Assembly: GCF_022410535.1 (NCBI RefSeq)
Contig: NZ_JAKNBL010000016.1
Coordinates: 1-58,151, forward strand
Source of the DNA: Pelotomaculum terephthalicicum JT
Lineage (GTDB): Bacteria > Bacillota > Desulfotomaculia > Desulfotomaculales > Pelotomaculaceae
Reading direction: 5' to 3'
DNA: 58,151 bases
Numbering within the stretch: the first letter of the stretch is position 1; each line of letters begins with the position of its first letter. Positions 41,037 to 49,315 of this stretch are shown in pieces. Both the position numbers and the translations under genes were made by a program. The notes beneath the pieces were generated by a model, which worked only from the letters and a program-made list of their open reading frames with translations, was not told the DNA's origin and did not search any database.

Positions 41037-42853
41037 TGGCAACAGCAAAGACTGCAAAGACTGCAAAGACTGCAAAGAAGCCAAAGACAGTAATTAAAGT
41101 AGGCTTGGCTACATGCGGCATAGCGGCCGGCGCTGACAAGGTATTTGCATCCCTGGCGAAATATCTTGACGGAAAAAAAGACATTGAACTAAAGCGGACG
41201 GGCTGCCTGGGCATGTGTTACAGCGAACCCAATCTCGAATTGTCATTCCCGGAAAAAAATGAACGTTATATATATGGAAAAGTAACACCTGAAACTGCTG
41301 AGAAGATAGTCAAAGGGTTTCTGGAAACCGGCCGTCCGGTAGAAGACAACCTGATGTTCAGCAATGTTCATGAGGTGACCGGGGCGGAGTTTCTGTCCAA
41401 ACAGCAGCGCATCGTATTAAGAAACTGCGGTGTGATCGACCCCGAAGATATAAATGACTATATCGGTGTCGGGGGTTACGAGGCTATAAGAAAAGCCGTT
41501 ACGGAGATGACCCCTGAGCAGGTGATCAAAGAAATAGAACTTTCCGGCTTGCGCGGCCGGGGAGGTGCAGGATTTTCAACGGCGCTCAAGTGGAGTTTTG
41601 CCCAGGCCAACCAAGGCAGCGCCAAGTATGTAATATGCAACGCAGACGAGGGCGACCCCGGCGCGTTCATGGATAGAAGCGTTCTGGAAAGCGACCCGAA
41701 CAGCGTTATTGAAGGCATGCTTATTGCGGGATATGCCATAGGGGCTTCAGGGGGATATATATACGTGCGGGCAGAGTACCCCCTGGCTGTATCCAGGTTG
41801 ACGAAGGCCATAGCTCAGGCCAAAGAAAAAATGCTTTTGGGAGAAAATCTTTTTGGCAGCAGTTTTTCCTTTGATATTCAATTGCGCGAAGGAGCGGGGG
41901 CCTTTGTCTGCGGCGAGGAAACCGCTTTGATCATGTCCGTTGAAGGAAAGCGGGGCATGCCGAAGTTGCGGCCGCCTTTCCCGGCGCAGTCGGGTCTCTG
42001 GGGTCAGCCCACTATCATTAACAACGTGGAAACTCTTGCCAACGTAGCCTTTATTATTAAGCAAGGCGCTTCCGCTTACAACGTTTACGGGACGGAAAAA
42101 AGCAAGGGAACCAAGGTTTTTGCCCTGGCGGGGAAAGTGAAGCGGGGTGGACTGGTGGAAGTGCCGATGGGCGTATCCATCAACGAGATCGTTTTTGACA
42201 TCGGCGGGGGGATCGTTGAGGACAGGCCGTTCAAAGCAGTCCAAACAGGCGGGCCGTCAGGCGGCTGTATACCCGCCAACCTTTGTTCCACACCTATCGA
42301 TTACGACTCGCTGGCTCAGATCGGTTCAATCATGGGCTCAGGCGGCCTATTGGTTATGGACGAGACCACCTGCATGGTGGATGTGGCCAAGTTCTTCTTA
42401 AACTTCACCCAGAGCGAGTCATGCGGAAAATGTACTTTCTGCCGGGTGGGGACCAGGCAGATGAAACTTATTTTGGACAGGATAACAGAAGGTAAGGGTG
42501 ACAATGATGACCTGGCCAAGCTCGAGGAACTGGCAGCCAGCATCAGCCAGGGGTCCCTCTGCGGGCTGGGCCAGACGGCACCCAACCCGGTACTCACCAC
42601 CTTGAAGTACTTCAGGGACGAATATGAAAAACATATTCTGGATCATAAATGTCCTGCGAAAAAATGCAAGGACTTGCTTGTATACTCGATTATCGCTGAG
42701 AAGTGTACCGGGTGTGGACTTTGCCGTAAAAACTGTCCCGCCGGAGCCATTTCAGGGGACAAAAAGGTACCTCACACCATCGACACTGAAAAATGCATTC
42801 ATTGCGGCGTCTGCATAGATAATTGCAAGTTTGAAGCCGTTACAGCGGAATAA
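41036..42853 (+). CDS. nuoF: NuoF/HydB-like NADH-binding flavoprotein subunit
   Basis: 605 residues. It has an N-terminal tail of KTAK repeats, a thioredoxin-like [2Fe-2S] domain (about 20-105; GCLGMCYSEP), the FMN/NAD domain with GRGGAGFSTALKW and CNADEGDPGAFMDRS, GEETAL, and the 4Fe-4S site SCGKCTFCRVGTRQ. Its C-terminus is a two-cluster ferredoxin (CTGCGLCRKNCP and CIHCGVCIDNC). It should oxidise NADH or reduce NAD with FMN, as in electron-bifurcating hydrogenases and formate dehydrogenases. No hydrogenase H-cluster gene accompanies it in the window. Confidence 0.94.
   Translation: MATAKTAKTAKTAKKPKTVIKVGLATCGIAAGADKVFASLAKYLDGKKDIELKRTGCLGMCYSEPNLELSFPEKNERYIYGKVTPETAEKIVKGFLETGRPVEDNLMFSNVHEVTGAEFLSKQQRIVLRNCGVIDPEDINDYIGVGGYEAIRKAVTEMTPEQVIKEIELSGLRGRGGAGFSTALKWSFAQANQGSAKYVICNADEGDPGAFMDRSVLESDPNSVIEGMLIAGYAIGASGGYIYVRAEYPLAVSRLTKAIAQAKEKMLLGENLFGSSFSFDIQLREGAGAFVCGEETALIMSVEGKRGMPKLRPPFPAQSGLWGQPTIINNVETLANVAFIIKQGASAYNVYGTEKSKGTKVFALAGKVKRGGLVEVPMGVSINEIVFDIGGGIVEDRPFKAVQTGGPSGGCIPANLCSTPIDYDSLAQIGSIMGSGGLLVMDETTCMVDVAKFFLNFTQSESCGKCTFCRVGTRQMKLILDRITEGKGDNDDLAKLEELAASISQGSLCGLGQTAPNPVLTTLKYFRDEYEKHILDHKCPAKKCKDLLVYSIIAEKCTGCGLCRKNCPAGAISGDKKVPHTIDTEKCIHCGVCIDNCKFEAVTAE
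41045..41080 (+). repeat. 9-bp microsatellite in nuoF
   Basis: GCAAAGACT occurs three times in a row and a fourth, imperfect time, encoding KTAKTAKTAK at the N-terminus. Unit length is a multiple of three, so copy-number change would alter only tail length. Confidence 0.85.
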
Positions 42854-42876
42854 CCCCAGAGCGGAGGAGGGAAAAA

Positions 42877-45800
42877 ATGGCTACGGTTGATATTTCGATA
42901 GACGGAGCGAAAATCAAAGTTGACGAAAATATGAGCATCCTGGATGCAGCCCGGGAAAACGGTATAGACATACCAGTCCTGTGTCATGACCCGAGGCTGG
43001 AACCGTTTGGCGCTTGCCGCCTGTGCCTGGTTGAAATGGAAGGGGGGCGCCGGCCCATGCCGGCGTGTGCGACAAAAGTCGGCCCGGGCATGGTAATAAA
43101 AACAAACACTGAAGAACTGGCAACCATGAGGAAGACGGCGCTGGAGCTGCTGCTTTCCACACACTACGGTGACTGTGAAGCCCCCTGCAAGAATGCCTGT
43201 CCGGCGGGAATAGACATACAGGGATTTGTTGCCATGATTGCCGACGGCCAATTTGACGAGGCCGTGCGCCTGATTAATGAGCAACTCCCCTTCCCGGCAT
43301 CAGTGGGCAGGGTGTGCCCGGCTTTCTGTGAAAAAAACTGCCGGCGCAATCTTGTCGACGAGCCTGTTGCTATATGCGACCTCAAGCGGTTTGTCGGCGA
43401 CTTGGACATTGATGGTGAGTCTGTCCCCGCCGCCCTGCCTTCTACCGGCTGTAGTGTAGCCGTGGTCGGCGGCGGTCCCGGCGGTCTTGCGGCGGCTTAT
43501 TATCTAGCCCTGCAGGGACATGAGGTGACCGTTCTGGAAGCCAATGACAAACTCGGCGGGATGATGCGCTACGGCATTCCAGAATACCGCCTGCCGAAAG
43601 CGCTGATGGATACGGAACTGGCCAAGGTGGTTAAATTATGCCGTGAAGTAAAATATAATGCCGTATTAGGGAAAGATTTCACCCTGGACAGCCTCAGGAA
43701 GAAATATGACGCCGTTTTCCTGGCCATTGGCGCCCAGGCTTCCCAAGGGCTGGGGATTCCCGGGGAAGACATGGCCGTTCACGGCATCAAATTCCTGCGG
43801 GACGTTACCGATGGCAAGGATATCAATCTTGGCGCCCGGGTGGCGATAGTAGGCGGCGGGAATACCGCCATTGACTGCGCGCGGACAGCTTTAAGAAAGG
43901 GCGCGCAGGAAGTAATTGTTCTCTACCGGCGCTCCGAAGAGGAGATGCCGGCCAGCGAGGAAGAAGTAAGAGAAGCGCGCGAGGAAGGAGTCGTCTTTCA
44001 ATTCCTGGTTAACCCCGTCAGCCTGGAAGGCAGCAACGGTGTTATCCAAAGTTGCACATGCGTCAGGATGGCCCTGGGAGAGCCGGACAGCAGCGGCCGG
44101 CGGCGGCCGGTACCGGTGCAGGGCTCGGAATTCCAGATTCAGGTCGACAGCGTGATCTGCGCAGTCGGGCAAAAGGTTGACACTGCCTGTCTGGAAGGCA
44201 GTGAAGTGCTGGATAGAAACAGGGTCTCTGCCCAGTCAGACTCCCAGAAAACCCGCCTGGATAATGTCTTTGCCGGCGGAGACTGCGTCAGCGGCCCGGC
44301 TACAGTGGTCGAGGCAGTGGCGGCCGGGAAAAGAGCAGCCTTAGCTATAAACATGTTTTTGACGAACCCTCAAATGGACCTTGCTGCCAAGCCTTACAAT
44401 CACTCAAAAGGAGAACTCTCCGAGATCGACAGGGAAGAGTTTAGTAAATATCCCAAGCTGCCCCGTGGCCGCAAGACAGTTATGGAGGCCAAAGCCAGGA
44501 GGAACGGTTTCCAAGAGGTGGCTTCCACCTTCACCGAGGGAATGGCCCGGCAAGAGGCCATGCGGTGTCTTTCCTGCGGGTGTCTTGACGCCTATGAATG
44601 CAAGCTGAGAAGTCTGGCAACCGAATACAAAGCTGAGGCGGACAGGTTTGTCAGACAAAGACAAGACCATTTCATCCAGGAAGACAACACGCAAATAGCC
44701 CGTGATGTCAATAAGTGCATACTCTGCGGCTCTTGCATAAGGATATGCAGTGAAGTGCAAGGCATAGGCGCCCTGGGCTTTGTGGGCAGAGGCTACCTGG
44801 CGGTGGTAAAACCGTCCATGGGGGTACCGCTTGATGAAACTTTGTGTACATCCTGCGGGCAGTGCATTTCAGCGTGCCCGACCGGCGCCCTGACGGCCAA
44901 GACGTACCTGCCCAAGCCCATTCCCTGGAAAGGTGAAAAAATCGACACAGTTTGCCCGCAGTGCAGCATGAACTGTGATTTGGAACTTAAGATAGCGGGC
45001 AAAAAAATCATTGGTACGGGATCTCCTTTAGAAGACACGGTAAATGAAGGAAACCTATGCAAACTGGGTGCTTTCGAGTATGATTTCATCCACAGTAAGG
45101 ACAGGATTACCAGGCCTCTTATGAGGAAAGAAGGAAAGCTGACTGAAGTAAGCTGGCCGGAGGCAATTTTCGCGGCCTGCCAGGGGCTTGCTAAAGTCAG
45201 GGATCATCTTGGCGGAGAATCATTGGCTGTGCTGGCTTCGCCCAACCTCACCAATGAGGAAAGCTATCTTGTCCAAAAGCTGGCACGAATGGCTATGCGC
45301 ACAAGCAAAGTGGAAAGCTTGAGGCCTTTGCCTGCCGAAATACTGGTAAGCGCCGGCGGTTCACTGAAGGACCTGGAAAAAGCAGACCTGGTGTTTGCAT
45401 ACAAGTGTGACCCGGACGTCGACAGCCCTGTGCTGGCCAATAAGCTCAGAAAAATGCTGAGCGGAGGCGCCCAGCTTGTCTTTGCGGGCCCGCGGGTCAC
45501 CAGGTTTGCCAAAGAGTCCGAGATGACCATAAAGGTTGGTTCCGAGAAGGCAAGGTATATCCTTAAGGGCATGTTGAGTTACCTTCTGCAGAACGATTTG
45601 TTGAAGCCTGAGGATGTGGCTGCGGAGACTGAGCGCGACCGTGAGCGGTTGTTAACCGATATACAAGAACTAGAAGGCTCCATCCGGACAAAGCCCGCCA
45701 AACTCGTTGAATTTACCCAGCTCTACCTGCGGGCAAAGAACCCGGTGGTCATTGTCAATGCGGAAAAAATCGACACCGATGAACTGCACATGCTGCGCAT

Positions 45801-46338
45801 CCTGGCCGGCCTGAAAAATTCCGCATCCGGCATCTATGCCTTTAACCCCTATGGAAACCTGTACGGTCAGGCCTTCATGGGAGTAAATCCGAGTCTTTTG
45901 CCGGGATGCAGAAACCTGCAGGGCATGAAGGTCAACGGAGCACGGCTGTGTGAAGAAGGCCTCGCGGACGTAAAAGAGAAAGCTGATATCCTCAGCGAGC
46001 TAAATAACGGCAATCTGGCCGGCCTGCTGACCGTGGTTAACGATGACATGAAACTGGACGGACTGATTAAAGAGAATGTTTTCAACGTCGTCGTCGCGCC
46101 TCTGCTGAGCAGTGAGATCGCCCGGGCAAATGTGATTCTGCCGGCGGCGACTTTTGCGGAAACACAGGGGACATACCTGAACAGCAGCGGTGAAAAGAGA
46201 ATACTGAACAAGGCTCTGCATCCGCTTGCAGGCAAAGAGAATTACAGCATACTTGCCGAACTAAGCACAAACCTGGGTATCCCCACGGATTACCGAGACA
46301 TAACCGACTTGCAGAAAGAAATAGACGGCATTGTTTAA
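42877..46338 (+). CDS. NuoG-like iron-sulfur protein with inserted GltD flavoprotein module
   Basis: 1153 residues. The order is: [2Fe-2S] ferredoxin (about 1-75), a His-Cys cluster motif (THYGDCEAPCKNAC) that merges with a GltD-type cluster domain, a GltD FAD/NAD(P) module (GGGPGG about 197, GGGNTAIDCA about 326), CLSCGC, a two-cluster ferredoxin (CILCGSCIRIC about 614, CTSCGQCISACP about 657), then a molybdopterin-oxidoreductase-like domain starting CPQCSMNC (about 693). The region where formate dehydrogenases carry the metal-ligand Cys/Sec reads ESLRPLPAEIL, so a Mo/W site is unlikely. No HydA H-cluster motifs are present. It probably forms a NAD-linked, perhaps bifurcating, complex with the two preceding subunits. 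Confidence 0.88.
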   Translation: MATVDISIDGAKIKVDENMSILDAARENGIDIPVLCHDPRLEPFGACRLCLVEMEGGRRPMPACATKVGPGMVIKTNTEELATMRKTALELLLSTHYGDCEAPCKNACPAGIDIQGFVAMIADGQFDEAVRLINEQLPFPASVGRVCPAFCEKNCRRNLVDEPVAICDLKRFVGDLDIDGESVPAALPSTGCSVAVVGGGPGGLAAAYYLALQGHEVTVLEANDKLGGMMRYGIPEYRLPKALMDTELAKVVKLCREVKYNAVLGKDFTLDSLRKKYDAVFLAIGAQASQGLGIPGEDMAVHGIKFLRDVTDGKDINLGARVAIVGGGNTAIDCARTALRKGAQEVIVLYRRSEEEMPASEEEVREAREEGVVFQFLVNPVSLEGSNGVIQSCTCVRMALGEPDSSGRRRPVPVQGSEFQIQVDSVICAVGQKVDTACLEGSEVLDRNRVSAQSDSQKTRLDNVFAGGDCVSGPATVVEAVAAGKRAALAINMFLTNPQMDLAAKPYNHSKGELSEIDREEFSKYPKLPRGRKTVMEAKARRNGFQEVASTFTEGMARQEAMRCLSCGCLDAYECKLRSLATEYKAEADRFVRQRQDHFIQEDNTQIARDVNKCILCGSCIRICSEVQGIGALGFVGRGYLAVVKPSMGVPLDETLCTSCGQCISACPTGALTAKTYLPKPIPWKGEKIDTVCPQCSMNCDLELKIAGKKIIGTGSPLEDTVNEGNLCKLGAFEYDFIHSKDRITRPLMRKEGKLTEVSWPEAIFAACQGLAKVRDHLGGESLAVLASPNLTNEESYLVQKLARMAMRTSKVESLRPLPAEILVSAGGSLKDLEKADLVFAYKCDPDVDSPVLANKLRKMLSGGAQLVFAGPRVTRFAKESEMTIKVGSEKARYILKGMLSYLLQNDLLKPEDVAAETERDRERLLTDIQELEGSIRTKPAKLVEFTQLYLRAKNPVVIVNAEKIDTDELHMLRILAGLKNSASGIYAFNPYGNLYGQAFMGVNPSLLPGCRNLQGMKVNGARLCEEGLADVKEKADILSELNNGNLAGLLTVVNDDMKLDGLIKENVFNVVVAPLLSSEIARANVILPAATFAETQGTYLNSSGEKRILNKALHPLAGKENYSILAELSTNLGIPTDYRDITDLQKEIDGIV

Positions 46339-46402
46339 CTGACCGGTTGACCGGTTCGCCGGGTTGAAGCCGGCCGGGATCAAGATCCATGCCGCTATAA
46401 GT

Positions 46403-46450
46403 AAATCACATGAGTCAACGGAACCGTTCCTCTGACTCATGTGATTTTTT
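46403..46450 (+). terminator. strong terminator after the NuoG-like gene
   Basis: AAATCACATGAGTCA pairs perfectly over 15 bp with TGACTCATGTGATTT, ending in TTTTTT. The 15-nt loop contains GGAACCGTTCC. Confidence 0.9.
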
Positions 46451-46528
46451 GCATGTCGCTGAAGGCGAATTTATGTTCAACCCGCCGGTTAAATACCATC
46501 AGCGTTAATTGTTTCAGACCGTTTTGCG

Positions 46529-46557
46529 TTGCCAAACCATATCGGGTCGGCTATAAT
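46529..46557 (+). promoter_or_regulatory. sigma-A promoter of recJ
   Basis: TTGCCA (46529-46534), 17-nt spacer, TATAAT (46552-46557). The predicted start of transcription, near 46564, is only a few bases before the recJ ATG at 46568. Confidence 0.7.
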
Positions 46558-46567
46558 TTTAATAGTC

Positions 46568-49249
46568 ATGGAATATTCTCCGAAGATCAAACAACAAAAA
46601 ATATGGCAGGTTAAAACCCCTTTTCCGGCTCTGCAGCAAATATTAGCTCGTGAATTGGGCATTTCTTTAATTACGGCTCAGTTGCTGATTAACCGGGGTT
46701 TTTATACCGTTGAACAATGCCGGGACTTTTTCAATTGCGGGCTGGGCAGGCTTTATCATCCGCTCCTGCTAAAGGATATGGGGACAGCTGTCAGGATAAT
46801 TAACCAGGCTGTGCAAGCAAGGAAAAAAATATTGGTTTACGGTGATTATGACGCTGACGGGATTACGGCAGCTGTGCTGCTGGTACAGGTTATGCGGCAT
46901 TTAGGCGGAGTGGTTGAATATTATATTCCGAATCGTTTGGACGATGGCTACGGATTGCATATTGACGCTTTGATGCGATGTAAAGAAAAAGGGACAAGCC
47001 TGATTGTTACAGTTGATTGTGGCATTAGCGCTCTGGAAGAAGCAGCCTGGGCGCGTGAAAACGGATTGGACTTGATTATTACGGATCACCATGAACCTCC
47101 CCCGGTCCTGCCGCAGGCGCCGGCGGTGATTAATCCGAAAAGACCGGATTGCGGCTACCCGTTTAAAGATTTAGCCGGGGTGGGTGTCGCGCTAAAACTT
47201 GCGCAAGCGCTTTTGGAAAATGACGGTTATGAAAGACAAGCCTGGCATGATTACCTGGACCTCTGCTGTCTTGGCACCATAGCTGATATTGTTCCTCTCC
47301 ACGGTGAAAACCGCATCCTCGTTAAGCATGGGTTGTCAAGCCTCGCGAATTCTAAAAGGCCGGGTATTCAGGCCTTGATCGGGGTAAGCGGCATTAAAGA
47401 TACTATTGGAGCCAGTGAGGTGGGCTTCAGACTCGTGCCCCGCTTAAACGCGGCGGGACGTATCGGCAGCCCTGATTTGGCGGCGCGGCTGTTGCTTACT
47501 GATAATATTGGAGAAGCATGGGAATTAGCCAACGAGCTGCACACGGGCAACAAGATCAGGCAGGAAATAGAAGCAAAAGTTATGCAGGAGTCCCTGGCAA
47601 TGCTTGGCGATCAGCCGGGTACCGCCAAGGAAAAAGTTATTGTGCTGGCCTCGGCGGGTTGGCACCCGGGAGTAATCGGCATTGTCGCCGCACGCCTGCT
47701 GGAACGTTTTTATCGTCCGGTGCTGCTGATATCTCTGGAGGGGGAAACAGGTAAAGGTTCAGCGAGAAGCATCCCGGCTTTTAACATTTACGGCGCTCTC
47801 TCGCAATGCCGGGAATATTTGCTGAAGTATGGAGGGCATGCCCTGGCGGCGGGGTTTTCGCTCCCCGCGGACAAGATTGAGGAATTTTCCAGGGAAATAA
47901 ATAATTACGCCGGCAAAGTACTTGACGATAAAAAAATGGTTCCTCGTTTAAACCTTGACGGCTTAATTAGTCTAAATCAGGTCTCAGAAGAACTGGTAAA
48001 TGAAATTGAACTTATGCAGCCGTATGGACATAGCAATCCGGTCCCTCTTTTAGGCTGCCGTGAAGCGCTGGTGAAAACCTGCCGGGGTGTGGGCAGGGAC
48101 TCCGCGCACCTGAAGATGCTCTTGTATTCCGAAGGAGTGACGGTTGACGGTATCGGTTTTGATCTTGGCGCTTACGCGGAGGTGCTCGCCACAGATGAGT
48201 CGGTTGATCTGGCTTTTGTGCCCGGTATAAATGAGTATAACGGACGGCGCTCTTTGCAACTGGAAGTCAAGGACGTGGGGATACCGGCATTATTGGAGCT
48301 TTCCACACAAGAAAACAGCAAGAGCAGTTCTTGGGAGGAATATGTAACAAAAAATGTCTCTCAAAATCAGGAGGAGCTTTTTATACCGGAATTCATCCTT
48401 GAGACGCTGAATAACGGCCATTCAGCGGAAATGCGGCCTTATTTATATGAAATGAAGAATAATCAAGCAAAGCCGGAATTTATTGACCTGCGCGAATCTA
48501 TAGACAGGCAGGACAGATTAAGAGATTTGGCTGCTGATGAAATACCTACGGTGATTATCACCGCCTGCGCTTACCAAACAATTGAAATTGCCTATTATCT
48601 GCAATTATCTTTCCCGTCGCTGAAAGGTAAACTTGCCTGCTGCCATGGTTTGTTGCCTGAAAAAGATTTATTGGAGAACGCTGTCAGATTTCAGAATGGC
48701 GAGCTGAGCATACTGGTGGCCACTCCGTCTATGGCACGTTCTTTAAATATTAAAGCAGGTCATGCAATAATTTATCACCTGCCCTTTAACCGGACAATGT
48801 TTAATAATGTTACAGAAATGGTGCAAACAAAAGGCTCTGTTTATTTGCTTTTTGGAACCGATGACTTTGAAAAGAATAGCTCTTACCTTGCCGCGCTGAC
48901 ACCGGACAGGGATTGCCTGGCCCTTTTTTACACAATTGTTCGCCGCAAGATCAACAAGTACGGGCGGTTTATACTGGAGCCCGGGCAGATGGTCCGGTCG
49001 TTGACGGAGTCAGGTTTCCTGCACGTGCGCGAGTATACTGTGCAAATAGCGATAAAGGTTCTTCAGGAGCTTGGACTCCTTAAAGCGGAAAGAAAAGAAG
49101 AGGCCATTCATGTAAGTTTACTGCCGGCGCCCGGGGGAAAACGGGATCTGCACAGTTCCCAGACATATTTGCGTCTTCACCGGGTAAGAGAGGAATCAAT
49201 GGCCTGGATGATGAAGCTTTTGAAGGACCCTTTAAATAATTTTATTTAG
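46568..49249 (+). CDS. recJ: single-stranded-DNA exonuclease RecJ
   Basis: 893 residues. The DHH domain has VYGDYDADGITAA, VTVDCGISA and ITDHHEPP; the DHHA1 domain has GGHALAAGFSLP. An extra C-terminal region of about 300 residues is common in Firmicutes RecJ. It degrades 5' ends of single-stranded DNA in repair. ATG 46568 is preferred to TTG 46529, which lies in the promoter. No Shine-Dalgarno is seen, so the message may be leaderless. Confidence 0.94.
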   Translation: MEYSPKIKQQKIWQVKTPFPALQQILARELGISLITAQLLINRGFYTVEQCRDFFNCGLGRLYHPLLLKDMGTAVRIINQAVQARKKILVYGDYDADGITAAVLLVQVMRHLGGVVEYYIPNRLDDGYGLHIDALMRCKEKGTSLIVTVDCGISALEEAAWARENGLDLIITDHHEPPPVLPQAPAVINPKRPDCGYPFKDLAGVGVALKLAQALLENDGYERQAWHDYLDLCCLGTIADIVPLHGENRILVKHGLSSLANSKRPGIQALIGVSGIKDTIGASEVGFRLVPRLNAAGRIGSPDLAARLLLTDNIGEAWELANELHTGNKIRQEIEAKVMQESLAMLGDQPGTAKEKVIVLASAGWHPGVIGIVAARLLERFYRPVLLISLEGETGKGSARSIPAFNIYGALSQCREYLLKYGGHALAAGFSLPADKIEEFSREINNYAGKVLDDKKMVPRLNLDGLISLNQVSEELVNEIELMQPYGHSNPVPLLGCREALVKTCRGVGRDSAHLKMLLYSEGVTVDGIGFDLGAYAEVLATDESVDLAFVPGINEYNGRRSLQLEVKDVGIPALLELSTQENSKSSSWEEYVTKNVSQNQEELFIPEFILETLNNGHSAEMRPYLYEMKNNQAKPEFIDLRESIDRQDRLRDLAADEIPTVIITACAYQTIEIAYYLQLSFPSLKGKLACCHGLLPEKDLLENAVRFQNGELSILVATPSMARSLNIKAGHAIIYHLPFNRTMFNNVTEMVQTKGSVYLLFGTDDFEKNSSYLAALTPDRDCLALFYTIVRRKINKYGRFILEPGQMVRSLTESGFLHVREYTVQIAIKVLQELGLLKAERKEEAIHVSLLPAPGGKRDLHSSQTYLRLHRVREESMAWMMKLLKDPLNNFI

Positions 49250-49315
49250 GTTTGGGCAATATGGTACCTTATAGATTATAATACAAATAACATAGTGTAA
49301 TTATGAAAAAGGAAC

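Noticed and set aside
40500-46338. Electron-bifurcating [FeFe] hydrogenase HydABC operon
   Set aside because: The NuoE- and NuoF-like genes fit, but the third protein has no H-cluster cysteine motifs; it is NuoG/GltD-like.
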